The notes under the pieces were generated by a model. That model ran no database searches, was not told the DNA's origin, and was given only the letters and a program-made list of their open reading frames with translations. Position numbers and translations under genes: made by a program. This document shows positions 1 through 7,077 of a stretch of DNA of 27,253 nucleotides, piece after piece. The stretch's first letter is position 1. Each line of letters begins with the position of its first letter. Source of the stretch: a virus; the IMG/VR virus record IMGVR_UViG_3300034523_000191, positions 1 through 27,253 of that record. One strand, written 5' to 3'.

Positions 1-2
1 CA

Positions 3-914
3 CTTTTTCGTTTCTGCGCTAGTCTCAATGCAGGTACTGACAATGTGACTTTGGATGCTTCGGAGCTCTGCTTTATTGATCCTCTGGGGTTAGCAGTGCT
101 TAGGGCTACCTTGGAATGTCAGCCGGTAGGGAGAACGTTCCACGTTCGCTTCATGCCGAAGGACATGATCAAATATTTCGTCCGAATGGATTTCTTTCAA
201 GGTCTCAGTGTCGAGGGTGTCGATGTTGAGAGCGGGAGAAATCCAGAGGGTGAGCCTGATAGCTGCGTCGAGCTGCAGAGGGTGGTAGACGGGCAGTCAG
301 AAGCGATCGCCTCTCGACTGGTGCAGGCTATGATCGGCCAGACGGCAGAAAATGCTGACCCACTGATGGAGGCTTGCCGTCGTCCAATTGAGTATTCTCT
401 TAAAGAATTGCTTGAGAATGCATTGTCTCATGCGAGGAAAGAGGGGAATTTTGGGTCGTCAGTTTGGGTTGCGTGTCAACATTTTCGCTCGAATGGTGTG
501 GTACGGTTGGCCATTGTCGACAATGGTTGTGGGTTCCTCGCGACGCTGAAGCGACATCCTGAGCTGGCTGAGCAGACAGATTGCGCAGCGATTCAGGCAG
601 CTTTGAAAGAGCGAGTGAGCTGTAACCGCGGACCTCTGGTTGGCTATGAGACTGATAGCCAAAATCAAGGGGTAGGTTTGACGACTACAGCTAAAATTGC
701 TGGGGCGGCTGGTGGATTTTTAGTAGTAGCCAGTGGGGATGCCTGGCTGCGTACGGATTTTGGGCACGACCAAAGCAGTAGCTTGATTGAGTGCCCATGG
801 AAAGGAGTTGCGATTTCTTTCCACTGTAACCGTGATCAGTTACCGCAAGTCGACATCCCATCACTGCTGCCTGCAGTGGAGGATGATGTAGGTGACGAAA
901 TCAATTTTGACTAG
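3..914 (+). CDS. STAS-like plus GHKL ATPase signalling protein (5' end outside window)
   Basis: Likely a regulatory ATP-binding protein of the GHKL (Bergerat) fold, of the kind that binds or phosphorylates a partner STAS protein. Numbering from the in-frame GTG at 45, residues 4-20 resemble the core of a STAS domain (FIDPLGLAVL), and residues 118-264 form an ATPase domain with N box ELLENALSHA (E121, N125, H129), G1 box DNGCG (160-163 region) and G2 box NQGVGL (207-212). The reading frame stays open back to base 3 and the STAS strand before position 45 is also recognisable, so the true start lies left of the window and GTG 45 is probably not the start. The usual phosphorylatable Ser of STAS anti-anti-sigma proteins (DSSG) is replaced (DPLG). 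GC is lower than in the prophage genes. It is followed in the same direction by a small DUF4325-type protein, which suggests a two-gene module. The exact function is not known. Confidence 0.75.
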   Translation, partial: LFRFCASLNAGTDNVTLDASELCFIDPLGLAVLRATLECQPVGRTFHVRFMPKDMIKYFVRMDFFQGLSVEGVDVESGRNPEGEPDSCVELQRVVDGQSEAIASRLVQAMIGQTAENADPLMEACRRPIEYSLKELLENALSHARKEGNFGSSVWVACQHFRSNGVVRLAIVDNGCGFLATLKRHPELAEQTDCAAIQAALKERVSCNRGPLVGYETDSQNQGVGLTTTAKIAGAAGGFLVVASGDAWLRTDFGHDQSSSLIECPWKGVAISFHCNRDQLPQVDIPSLLPAVEDDVGDEINFD

Positions 915-1002
915 CCCTCAAGCGAGGGGGTAGGTTGCAGAAAACGAATTTTATTCTGAAGCGTACGATACGAGGTACGCTGACATTGCCGAGGGAAGCG
1001 TC

Positions 1003-1314
1003 ATGCAAACGATCAATCTAGCGACTGGGCGAGAGTCCATAGGAACGCTGGGGATGAGAGCCTCTGCCGCACCATTTCGACAGGAAATCGAAGGGTGCAT
1101 CGGAAACGGATCCAAGATTGCGATCGATTTTTCTGGTAAGGATGCTACACAGTCATTCGTGGATGAGCTGATTGGCGGCTTGATTCTCAAGCACGGCCGG
1201 ATAATCTTGTCCTCGATGACGTTCAAGAACTGCTCAGATGACGTCAAGTCCATTATCAAATTTGTCGTCAATGACAGGGTTCATCAGAGAGAATCAGAGC
1301 GCGCAATCGCCTGA
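1003..1314 (+). CDS. STAS-like protein (DUF4325 type)
   Basis: A 103-aa protein resembling the DUF4325 STAS-like family: a beta-strand (KIAIDFSG) followed by a conserved TQSFVDELIGGL helix start near residues 45-60. The ATG is preceded by GAGGGAAG at a suitable distance. It lies 88 bp after the GHKL-ATPase gene, in the same direction, and ends just before a strong terminator, so the two are probably one transcription unit. By analogy with SpoIIAA/SpoIIAB-type partner switching it could be the binding partner or substrate of the ATPase; this is inference. Unlike the STAS part of the upstream protein it keeps a Ser in the position preceding the conserved FxDE helix. Confidence 0.7.
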   Translation: MQTINLATGRESIGTLGMRASAAPFRQEIEGCIGNGSKIAIDFSGKDATQSFVDELIGGLILKHGRIILSSMTFKNCSDDVKSIIKFVVNDRVHQRESERAIA

Positions 1315-1325
1315 ATCCCCGTTAC

Positions 1326-1355
1326 AAAAAAGCCCCTCACTGTAGGGGCTTTTTT
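1326..1355. terminator. Bidirectional intrinsic terminator
   Basis: A perfect inverted repeat, AAAAAAGCCCC (1326-1336) and GGGGCTTTTTT (1345-1355), with an 8-nt loop. There is a T-run after the stem in both directions. It ends the STAS/GHKL unit on the plus strand and could stop leftward transcription leaving the integrase. Confidence 0.9.
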
Positions 1356-1445
1356 GTGGGCGATTGAATGGCTGAGATCAGGCTTGATAAATTTTCTTGA
1401 CATGGGTTCTAATAGATATCAAGGCTGGTTCTTCATGCAAAATCG

Positions 1446-1491
1446 CTCACCAGGTCGCCTAGCGGCAAAGCCGCGACGGCGACCTGGTGAG
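1446..1491. repeat. Strong composite hairpin at prophage left boundary
   Basis: A 14-bp perfect inverted repeat (CTCACCAGGTCGCC at 1446-1459, its complement at 1478-1491) encloses a second short stem GCGGC-AAA-GCCGC (1462-1474), separated by a small asymmetric bulge. On the minus strand it lies just beyond the integrase stop and is followed by CGATTTT, so it may be the integrase terminator. It sits in the only non-coding interval at the left end (1356-1500), where the left attachment site is expected. No tRNA is visible here and the att core cannot be defined without the right end. Confidence 0.6.
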
Positions 1492-1500
1492 CCGAAATCT

Positions 1501-2766
1501 TCACCTTTCAATAGCTCCTTTTTTCGCAGTTGCTACTCGTTGAATGCCATCCCAAATTCTAGCCAGCTCGGTAGGCGATTCATCATCCATCCATTTTGCG
1601 TATACCTCGACCAGCATTGTGAAGTCCTTGTGCCCCATCTGCTTCGCGATGAATGCTAGGTTGCCCCTTGCCGTGAGGCACCAGCAGGCATAGGTGTGAC
1701 GTGTCTGATACGGGCGCCTTGGCCGGATGCCAGCGCGACGCTGAATTCCTGCCCATTTCGTGTTCCAGGCGGTTGAGACGAACCACTCATTGATCACCCT
1801 CTTCCTTGCCTGCGTGCTCGGGGATAGGAGCGGGGTTACCGACTCATCTCTCCACTCATGCCGGTTGTGGTACACGCGAATGTCCCGCTTGGGGTGCTTT
1901 TCCACGATTGCGATCAGTGTTCTGCAGGCCTCGATCGCGGGCTCCATCAGGAGCACCGTGCGGGGCTTGCCTGTCTTAGGGAGCTTGAATGTGCCGTTGG
2001 CAGTGATCGCCCTGGTTACTTCGATCTTCCCAGCCTGCAGGTCGATGTCTTCCACGGCCAGCGCGCAGAGTTCACCGGGCCGCAGGCCGGTGTAGACGGC
2101 AAGCGTGGTTGCCGCGACATCTTGAGGGTGCAGGCAACCTTTCGTGACGATCAGGTCGAACTCCTCGTGCGTCAGTGGATCCGGCTCTTTCTCGCTCATA
2201 GCAAAGCGTGTGCACGCAGCTGCGAGCCCTGCCACGCAATACTTGTTGCTTTCACACCAGGTGAGGAAGCCGGCGAAGGTGGCCAAGTAGTGGTTGGCGG
2301 TCGATGGTGCGCGGGTCTCGACCAGTTGTGCTCGGAGTCGGTGGATATCCTCGGGCAGCAGGATGCCTGCGAGTCGATCCTTGCCCACCAAGTCGACGCA
2401 TATGTCGATGGCGTAGGAGTACTTCTCCTCGGTCATGGGAGTGATGTCGATGGCCTTCAGCGGCTTGTAGCGTTCTGCCAGCGCCTCCAGGCGCTCGTCC
2501 TTCGCGCTGCTGTAGTTCCCAGCATGCTTCGAGTTCGGGAAGTGGCGCCCATACTCAAAGGTGTTGGTCTTGATTTCGTGAAGAATCGCCGCCCTAAGTA
2601 GGGCGGCATGTTTAATGTTGGCTTTGGTCACCGGCAGGCCAAGGGACTCACGGCAGCGGATGCGGCGCCACATAAAGGCGATCCGCAGGTTGCCGCCGTG
2701 TATCTCGATGCCTGTGTGCTTGGCCAGCTCGGCCTCTAGGCCACTTGAGGTGCGCTCTCGGCCCAC
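1501..2766 (-). CDS. int: Tyrosine-recombinase integrase
   Basis: Site-specific recombinase that inserts and excises the prophage. The N-terminus (about residues 18-60) is a phage-integrase Arm-type DNA-binding region, a SAM-like core-binding domain follows (about 85-190), then the catalytic domain (195-410). Catalytic candidates are R229 in TGLRPGEL, K264 region, R356 in PYQTRHTYA (the first His of the usual HxxR is Tyr here, as in some related phage integrases), H379 in MGHK and the nucleophile Y389 in EVYAKW. The frame is open much further upstream, but the extension is low-complexity antisense of the excisionase gene. The GTG at 2766 gives a typical MGRERT start and 421 aa, and it overlaps the excisionase by 31 bp, implying coupled translation. 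It is the last gene of the leftward early operon. Confidence 0.93.
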   Translation of the reverse strand: MGRERTSSGLEAELAKHTGIEIHGGNLRIAFMWRRIRCRESLGLPVTKANIKHAALLRAAILHEIKTNTFEYGRHFPNSKHAGNYSSAKDERLEALAERYKPLKAIDITPMTEEKYSYAIDICVDLVGKDRLAGILLPEDIHRLRAQLVETRAPSTANHYLATFAGFLTWCESNKYCVAGLAAACTRFAMSEKEPDPLTHEEFDLIVTKGCLHPQDVAATTLAVYTGLRPGELCALAVEDIDLQAGKIEVTRAITANGTFKLPKTGKPRTVLLMEPAIEACRTLIAIVEKHPKRDIRVYHNRHEWRDESVTPLLSPSTQARKRVINEWFVSTAWNTKWAGIQRRAGIRPRRPYQTRHTYACWCLTARGNLAFIAKQMGHKDFTMLVEVYAKWMDDESPTELARIWDGIQRVATAKKGAIER

Positions 2767-2930
2767 TTGTCGTATTCCACCATATTGATTGCGATGCGAC
2801 CGTCGGGGGCTTTTCGCCAGATCCGACCCTGTGGCCATGTTCCGTTCTTTACCTTGTGCTCGATGGCGTCGACGCTGTAGCCGGTGAGCTCGGCGGCGCG
2901 TTTGATCATTACCCAGCGCGGAGTGCTCAT
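2736..2930 (-). CDS. xis: Excisionase-like DNA-binding protein
   Basis: A 64-aa protein with a winged-helix/MerR-like fold typical of phage excisionases: VMIKRAAELTGYSVDAIEHK, then a basic segment and RIAINMVEYDKWAES. It should bind the attachment site and direct the integrase towards excision. The start was set at the ATG at 2930, preceded by GGGGAGA six bases upstream, and not at the upstream in-frame ATG at 2984. The start overlaps the stop of the upstream gene (ATGA) and its end overlaps the integrase start. Confidence 0.8.
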   Translation of the reverse strand: MSTPRWVMIKRAAELTGYSVDAIEHKVKNGTWPQGRIWRKAPDGRIAINMVEYDKWAESAPQVA

Positions 2931-3124
2931 GCGCGTCTCCCCAGCTTTCGTTTTGCGGCCACGTTTGCCATGTACGTCTCCCATTTGCTGCTCTCACGCT
3001 GCTGGCGGATCTGGCTGCAGTTGGCGTGTCGCCGGGTTGATCTGCCATTGCCGTAGACATCACAGATGGCAGGCAGATCGAGGCCGTGGATGGCCATGCG
3101 AGGCCTGATGGTTGTTTGGCTCAT
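2927..3124 (-). CDS. Small protein related to a zinc-finger-like neighbour (degenerate)
   Basis: A 65-aa basic protein with ATG at 3124 overlapping the upstream stop (ATGA). Residues AICDVYGNGRSTRRHANC align without gaps to the segment FICDICGTARVKGNHDQC of the small protein encoded at 3681-3866: C at 1, H at 13 and C at 16 of the motif are kept, but the second Cys is Tyr. The two therefore look like diverged paralogues, this one having lost one of four putative zinc ligands. The tail is Arg/Lys-rich. Its function is unknown; a nucleic-acid-binding accessory role is a guess. Confidence 0.6.
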   Translation of the reverse strand: MSQTTIRPRMAIHGLDLPAICDVYGNGRSTRRHANCSQIRQQRESSKWETYMANVAAKRKLGRRA

Positions 3125-3684
3125 GGCTGACGTCTCGCCGGCGCCGGGAGAGGCTGCCATTCAATTACCTTGTTGCCCCAGAATTCAAAGTGCCCCTTCC
3201 GACTGCGGCTGCCTTTGTTCCATACGGCGCAATCCGAGATTCGTCGCCCTTTGGGATCCGTGATGGTAACGATTACTGCCATGCCATCCAGCTCGGCGCC
3301 CGGTAGTCGTTCAGTACACTTAATCCATTGGCTGCTGCTCTCATTGCGTTTTGCCGACTCGTCTTCAGCTTTTTTGATCTCGCGGCGTGCGGGCGGCACA
3401 GTTGCCTGGGCAGGAGAGGTGTTGAGGTCGGGCTGCTCGCCCTCCGCCTTGTCGAGGCTGCGGCAAGACGCTGCACCGGCGCATGGGAGGCCGGCGAGCA
3501 GGATGCTGCTCTCGGGCTTGCAGCCCTCGGTGTTCACCAGGCGGTGGCGCTCGATCTCGGCGATCAGGCCCAGCACCGTCGCGGGCGCCACTGCCGTGCC
3601 ATAGTCATTCAGGGTCACGCCGTCGTATTGGTTGGCAGCAGCAGCGGTGGCAAGAGCCTTCAGATTGGTGAGGTCGATGGTCAT
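3121..3684 (-). CDS. DUF551-domain phage early protein
   Basis: A 187-aa protein. The C-terminal third (about 119-181) has the DUF551 pattern: WIKCTERLP at its start, a VIVTI strand, and VIEWQPLP at its end. The N-terminal 50 residues (LKALATAAAANQYDG ... IAEIERHR) resemble the Ea22-like accessory region of lambdoid early genes, and the middle is a charged, probably disordered linker. The start is the ATG at 3684, preceded by GGAGGG seven bases upstream. It overlaps its neighbours at both ends, consistent with one polycistronic mRNA. DUF551 proteins are common in phage early accessory regions; their biochemical role is unknown. Confidence 0.75.
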   Translation of the reverse strand: MTIDLTNLKALATAAAANQYDGVTLNDYGTAVAPATVLGLIAEIERHRLVNTEGCKPESSILLAGLPCAGAASCRSLDKAEGEQPDLNTSPAQATVPPARREIKKAEDESAKRNESSSQWIKCTERLPGAELDGMAVIVTITDPKGRRISDCAVWNKGSRSRKGHFEFWGNKVIEWQPLPAPARRQP

Positions 3685-3866
3685 GCCGTAGCCCTCCGGC
3701 TGATGATGAAGCCAGCTGCCTGGCGGGTCTTGGAGCACTGGTCGTGGTTACCCTTCACGCGAGCCGTGCCGCAGATGTCGCAGATGAACGACATGGCGGG
3801 ACGCATCATGGGCTGCATGCCATGGCGCGGCCGGGTGGTCGGGGTGTAGGTCTGTGGGGTAGTCAC
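3681..3866 (-). CDS. Small putative zinc-binding protein
   Basis: A 61-aa protein with a C-x2-C-x8-H-x2-C motif (CDIC ... HDQC), which could bind one zinc ion. The N-terminal 25 residues are Pro/Thr/Arg-rich. It matches the degenerate protein encoded two genes downstream (2927-3124) in the same motif spacing. It overlaps the upstream (3863-3866) and downstream (3681-3684) genes by 4 bp each. Its function is unknown. Confidence 0.6.
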   Translation of the reverse strand: MTTPQTYTPTTRPRHGMQPMMRPAMSFICDICGTARVKGNHDQCSKTRQAAGFIISRRATA

Positions 3867-4063
3867 ATCGAATACCTCTCTTGCGCGCGGCGGGCGTTTG
3901 GGCTCAGGGCCAGGTGCTCGTAGCCGGTGAAGTTGTTTACAGTCGGTGACGTGCCTTTCTGGGTGTTAACGGGGGCTGGCCGGAGGAGCTGGATCAGGGC
4001 TGCGACCAGCGCGCAGGCCAGGATCAGGCTGACCAGCTGCCAGGTGCGGGTTGGGTTAGGCAC
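3863..4063 (-). CDS. Small single-pass membrane protein
   Basis: A 66-aa protein with one clear hydrophobic segment (LVSLILACALVAALIQLL, about residues 11-28) after a short basic N-terminus, followed by a polar tail. It is predicted to sit in the inner membrane. It overlaps the upstream gene by 8 bp and the downstream gene by 4 bp. No family is recognised; candidates would be an exclusion or lysis-timing accessory, but nothing here decides this. Confidence 0.55.
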   Translation of the reverse strand: MPNPTRTWQLVSLILACALVAALIQLLRPAPVNTQKGTSPTVNNFTGYEHLALSPNARRAQERYSM

Positions 4064-4352
4064 GCTTGCGCCCCCTCTTCAGTTGAGTGGCGACCTGTTT
4101 GCTGGCTAGTTCGAATAACTCGTTGGGGGAAACCGGAGTGACCGACTGCTCGCAGTTGTGCACGGCTTCTAAGCGAGTGCGATACAGCCCGGCCTGGCCG
4201 AGCCAAGCGGCTGCGTTGTGTTCGGCGTCGGACACTGGGCAGCCGTGGGTTCTAGGGACAGTGCCTTGGTGGGTGCGCCTGCACTTCCTGCAGTGATACA
4301 GGCCGCCGTCGTCGCCGTCGCTCATGTACCAATCATGGCGGTTAGTGCTCAT
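4056..4352 (-). CDS. Hypothetical phage protein with CxxC motif
   Basis: A 98-aa protein beginning MSTNRHDWYMSDG, chosen at the ATG at 4352 because GGAGG lies six bases upstream and this ATG overlaps the stop of the upstream gene (ATGA). It contains YHCRKCRRTH and further Cys/His (HGC, HNC), so it may bind a metal. The C-terminus is strongly basic (KRGRKRA). No family is recognised. Confidence 0.6.
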   Translation of the reverse strand: MSTNRHDWYMSDGDDGGLYHCRKCRRTHQGTVPRTHGCPVSDAEHNAAAWLGQAGLYRTRLEAVHNCEQSVTPVSPNELFELASKQVATQLKRGRKRA

Positions 4353-5398
4353 GCTGCCTCCAGGGGGCTTTCGTGCGCCCAGCTGCTGTCGCAGAGGCCG
4401 TAGGCGCTGGAGCAGGCTGAACTGTCTGCTTCTCCATCGCTGGCGATTAGGTCGTACTGGATCCCTCCACGTGTGGTGCGGGACCACTCGACTGTTTGGT
4501 GGATGTTGGCGATGGCAACGAGCTCGGCCGGGGTCATGCCCTCAGTTGGGCCTCGCTGATGCTTGGCATTCGCGGCCGCAAAGAACGTCGCCCCGCCACG
4601 CTTGCTAGCCCGGCGGACCAGGTCCTCCCAGTGAGCGATTCGCTCGATGTGCTCGGGGAAGCGAGCTGCGATCTCTCGCAGTTCACCTTTGCGACAGTTG
4701 ATGCATGGCATGCATCCAACTCGCCCCATGCCCTGGCTGTAGAGGGGATTGGGTTTGATGCCTTGGTACTTGTGTGCTTCGAACACGGCCTCTACCGGCC
4801 AGTCGAGAATCGGGCGGTAGTTGTAGAGTCCGCCCCCTACCTCGTCCAGTTCGGGTAGGTAGCGTCGGACGTCCGACTCCTCGCGGCGCACTCCCTGCCA
4901 TGACAGGACCATGTTCCTGCCTTCGATTAGCGGGAGTATCACCTGTTCTACTATGACGTTGCGTTTAAGCTCTTCGGTGCAAAACTGCGCCTTTCGGGAA
5001 GGGAACCGGCCTTTCCAGAGGCAGAGGTCAAGGAATGGCACGCCAGTGGGCTGCAACACCTGCAGTGCGCTTTCGATGATGCTTTCGGCGACGCCTTGCT
5101 CGCGCCACTTCGTGTTTATGAACTCGCGCTTGCGGGCGATCTGCTGGGTGAAGTCGGCCCGCACTGTGCGGATTGAAATTCCGGTGGCCGAGACCAGGTA
5201 ATCGACATACTCAAGCGTCGTCTCATGTTCATTGCCGGTGTCGGCGAAGACCCCGCTGAGATTGGGTACTTCCAGTGCTCGCGCGAGCAGCAGGGTTGCG
5301 GTGCTGTCCTTGCCGCCCGACACGCTGACGATGTTGAACTGATTTCCAGCGAGAAGATCGACGGCGTAGCCTGGGGCCAGGCTTGATGCGCTGTTCAT
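4349..5398 (-). CDS. PAPS-reductase/DndC-like family enzyme
   Basis: A 349-aa member of the adenine-nucleotide alpha-hydrolase superfamily. The ATP/PAPS-binding P-loop SGGKDS is at residues 27-32, with VFADTGNEH after the second strand and GVRREES at 169-175. Cysteines at 140 (FCTEELK) and 229, 232 and 235 (CMPCINC) could hold an iron-sulfur cluster, as reported for DndC-type members; a further Cys is at 126. The family includes PAPS reductase (sulfite formation) and DndC (DNA phosphorothioation). Which chemistry applies here is not decidable; dndA, B, D and E are absent. The start ATG at 5398 overlaps the stop of the methyltransferase gene (ATGA), so the two enzymes are translationally coupled. 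Confidence 0.85.
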   Translation of the reverse strand: MNSASSLAPGYAVDLLAGNQFNIVSVSGGKDSTATLLLARALEVPNLSGVFADTGNEHETTLEYVDYLVSATGISIRTVRADFTQQIARKREFINTKWREQGVAESIIESALQVLQPTGVPFLDLCLWKGRFPSRKAQFCTEELKRNVIVEQVILPLIEGRNMVLSWQGVRREESDVRRYLPELDEVGGGLYNYRPILDWPVEAVFEAHKYQGIKPNPLYSQGMGRVGCMPCINCRKGELREIAARFPEHIERIAHWEDLVRRASKRGGATFFAAANAKHQRGPTEGMTPAELVAIANIHQTVEWSRTTRGGIQYDLIASDGEADSSACSSAYGLCDSSWAHESPLEAA

Positions 5399-7077
5399 CA
5401 AGCGGCCTCCCGCTGAGCCACGCTCAGGCCGACGGCGATGGGGCGTACCCAAATCGGCATGCTGCTCAGCACGAAGGTTTCGCCCAGGGCGACCAGCAGC
5501 AAAGTGGTACCCATCACATCCGCTACGGCCTCTGCAGCGTGCGGAGGCACGGCGTTGCCGATGCGCTCGCGCCACGCTTGATCGCTCAGGCCGTCCAGCT
5601 CAAGTTGTTCCTCCGGCTCCACCAGGCTCTGGATCGCGGCCAGCTCGAAGGTAGTGAAAGGGCGGTGCCATGTCCCATCTAGTGACTCGATCACGCAGGC
5701 CAGGCGGTCATTGGCCGCGGGTAATCGCGGGTCGGCCACGCTCCAGCGGCCATTGTCATGCATAGCGCTGGCGGATACGGCGCCGGCCGGACCGTTCCAT
5801 GGCACAACGCCGTAATGCCCGCCGGTGAGGTAGGCATCACCCTTGGTGCGGCGCATACCGGGGCGTGGGTCCTGCACGGCAAAAGCGCCTTGGCCAGTCG
5901 TGCTGCCAGCTATGACGGTCCCCGCAGGGCTGTCATACGGAGTGACCTGGTACTTGCCGAAGCCAGCGCCCGCTCTACGCGGATCGGCAACGCTGAACGT
6001 TCCCTGGCCGGGGCTTTTCACACCGATCACCGCGCCGCTGGTGTCTTCCCAGCGGCGAACGCCGTACTGCTGGTACTGCAGCGCGCCGGTTTTGGCGCGT
6101 GGGTCTGCTACCGAGAACGCGCCATTGGTTGGTCGGGACTTGCCGGCCACAGTTCCTACGGATTTCTCCCAGGCGTTCACTCCCAGGTAGCCGGAATAGG
6201 CCTCGGGGACGATCACAAAGTCGCGCAAGTAGCCGTCCTCGATCGCCAGATCATTCAGGCTGCGCCAATCCTTGCCGGCTTCGACCAGGGCGAGGCGTAC
6301 CCAGGTCTTCCATTGCAGTGCCGGCACGCGGTGCATTGGGCCTGCTGCCTCGACGTCCCCGGCCAGGGGCATGCGGCCGAGAATGTCGCCCACGGCTCGC
6401 AGGGACTTCTTCTCTGGTTCGTAAAGGAACGGCGGTACTTTCTCTACATGGCGTGCGACAAGCAGGAACCGCTTGCGGCTTTGGGCCAGGCCGCCGATAA
6501 CTCCGCAATCGTGCGTGGTCTCGGCGACGGCGTAGCCAAACTGGGCCAGTAGGCTGTTGATCTGATCCAGCAGGTGCCGCCCACGGGTGGCGAGGCGCGG
6601 CACGTTCTCAAACACCAGCAGCGGTACCGGATCGTCGGCCCACGCTTCGCAGAACAGCCAGATGCAGCGCAGGGTCAGCTCGTTGAGGGCCTGGTAGCGA
6701 GGTGTTTGGCTCATCGTTTCCGACAGCAGCCCGCTAGCGCCCTTGCACGGGGAGCTTATGAACACCGCGTCGGGGCGCTGGCCACCAGCTGCGCGGCGGA
6801 TGTCTTCCGGCGTAGCCTCGCGCCACCCAGGTGGCGGTTCCTTGCCGTGGAAGCGGGTGTATTGGTCGCGGGTGAACAGATCGATCAGGGTGCCCTTGAC
6901 GCCCGACAGGCGCTCGAAGTCGGCCAGGCCGGCCGGGTCAACGTCGACGCCGCCGATGCACTGCCAGTCGGCCTGCAGGTTGCCAACGATAGGCTTAGAA
7001 CGATTGAACCCTTTCGCCCCCCCGCCCAGGCCGCAGCACATGTGGAAGTGCTTCAGTGTGTGCTTGCGCAGTGTCAT
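5398..7077 (-). CDS. C5-cytosine DNA methyltransferase with internal repeats
   Basis: A 559-aa DNA (cytosine-5) methyltransferase. Motifs in order: I, CCGLGGGAKGF (14-24); IV, SSPCKG with catalytic Cys near 111; VI, FENVP (156-160); VIII, QSRKRF (199-204); IX-like RPFTTFELAAIQS (472-484); X, RIGNAVPP (505-512). Between VIII and IX, where the target-recognition domain lies, there are four copies of a roughly 36-40-residue unit ending in (F/W)(S/A)V(A/Q)DPR at about 327, 367, 405 and 451. No restriction endonuclease is adjacent, so it is probably a solitary enzyme that protects phage DNA or alters gene expression. It begins at the ATG at 7077, overlapping the upstream stop. Confidence 0.93.
   Translation of the reverse strand: MTLRKHTLKHFHMCCGLGGGAKGFNRSKPIVGNLQADWQCIGGVDVDPAGLADFERLSGVKGTLIDLFTRDQYTRFHGKEPPPGWREATPEDIRRAAGGQRPDAVFISSPCKGASGLLSETMSQTPRYQALNELTLRCIWLFCEAWADDPVPLLVFENVPRLATRGRHLLDQINSLLAQFGYAVAETTHDCGVIGGLAQSRKRFLLVARHVEKVPPFLYEPEKKSLRAVGDILGRMPLAGDVEAAGPMHRVPALQWKTWVRLALVEAGKDWRSLNDLAIEDGYLRDFVIVPEAYSGYLGVNAWEKSVGTVAGKSRPTNGAFSVADPRAKTGALQYQQYGVRRWEDTSGAVIGVKSPGQGTFSVADPRRAGAGFGKYQVTPYDSPAGTVIAGSTTGQGAFAVQDPRPGMRRTKGDAYLTGGHYGVVPWNGPAGAVSASAMHDNGRWSVADPRLPAANDRLACVIESLDGTWHRPFTTFELAAIQSLVEPEEQLELDGLSDQAWRERIGNAVPPHAAEAVADVMGTTLLLVALGETFVLSSMPIWVRPIAVGLSVAQREAA

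Noticed and set aside
1380-1500. A tRNA or tRNA fragment as phage attachment site
   Set aside because: No cloverleaf, anticodon arm or T-arm can be assembled; the visible stem is a single long hairpin.
1858-2601. A 247-aa plus-strand frame opposite the integrase
   Set aside because: The integrase frame carries the recombinase catalytic residues; this frame is its antisense shadow.
2767-3063. A 99-residue N-terminal extension of the integrase frame
   Set aside because: It is antisense-free but fully overlaps the excisionase and upstream small gene in another frame, is Arg/Gln-rich without domain similarity, and the GTG at 2766 gives the usual N-terminus.
3863-4352. Anti-CRISPR cluster among the small leftward genes
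   Set aside because: No Aca-type helix-turn-helix gene is present and no known anti-CRISPR is recognised. Small size and position alone do not justify the claim.
4349-5398. A complete Dnd phosphorothioation system
   Set aside because: Only a DndC-like family member is present. No DndA/IscS, DndB, DndD or DndE homologue is encoded in the window.
5758-6552. A 264-aa plus-strand open frame opposite the methyltransferase
   Set aside because: The methyltransferase has all catalytic motifs in the other strand, and the plus-strand frame has no recognisable domain.
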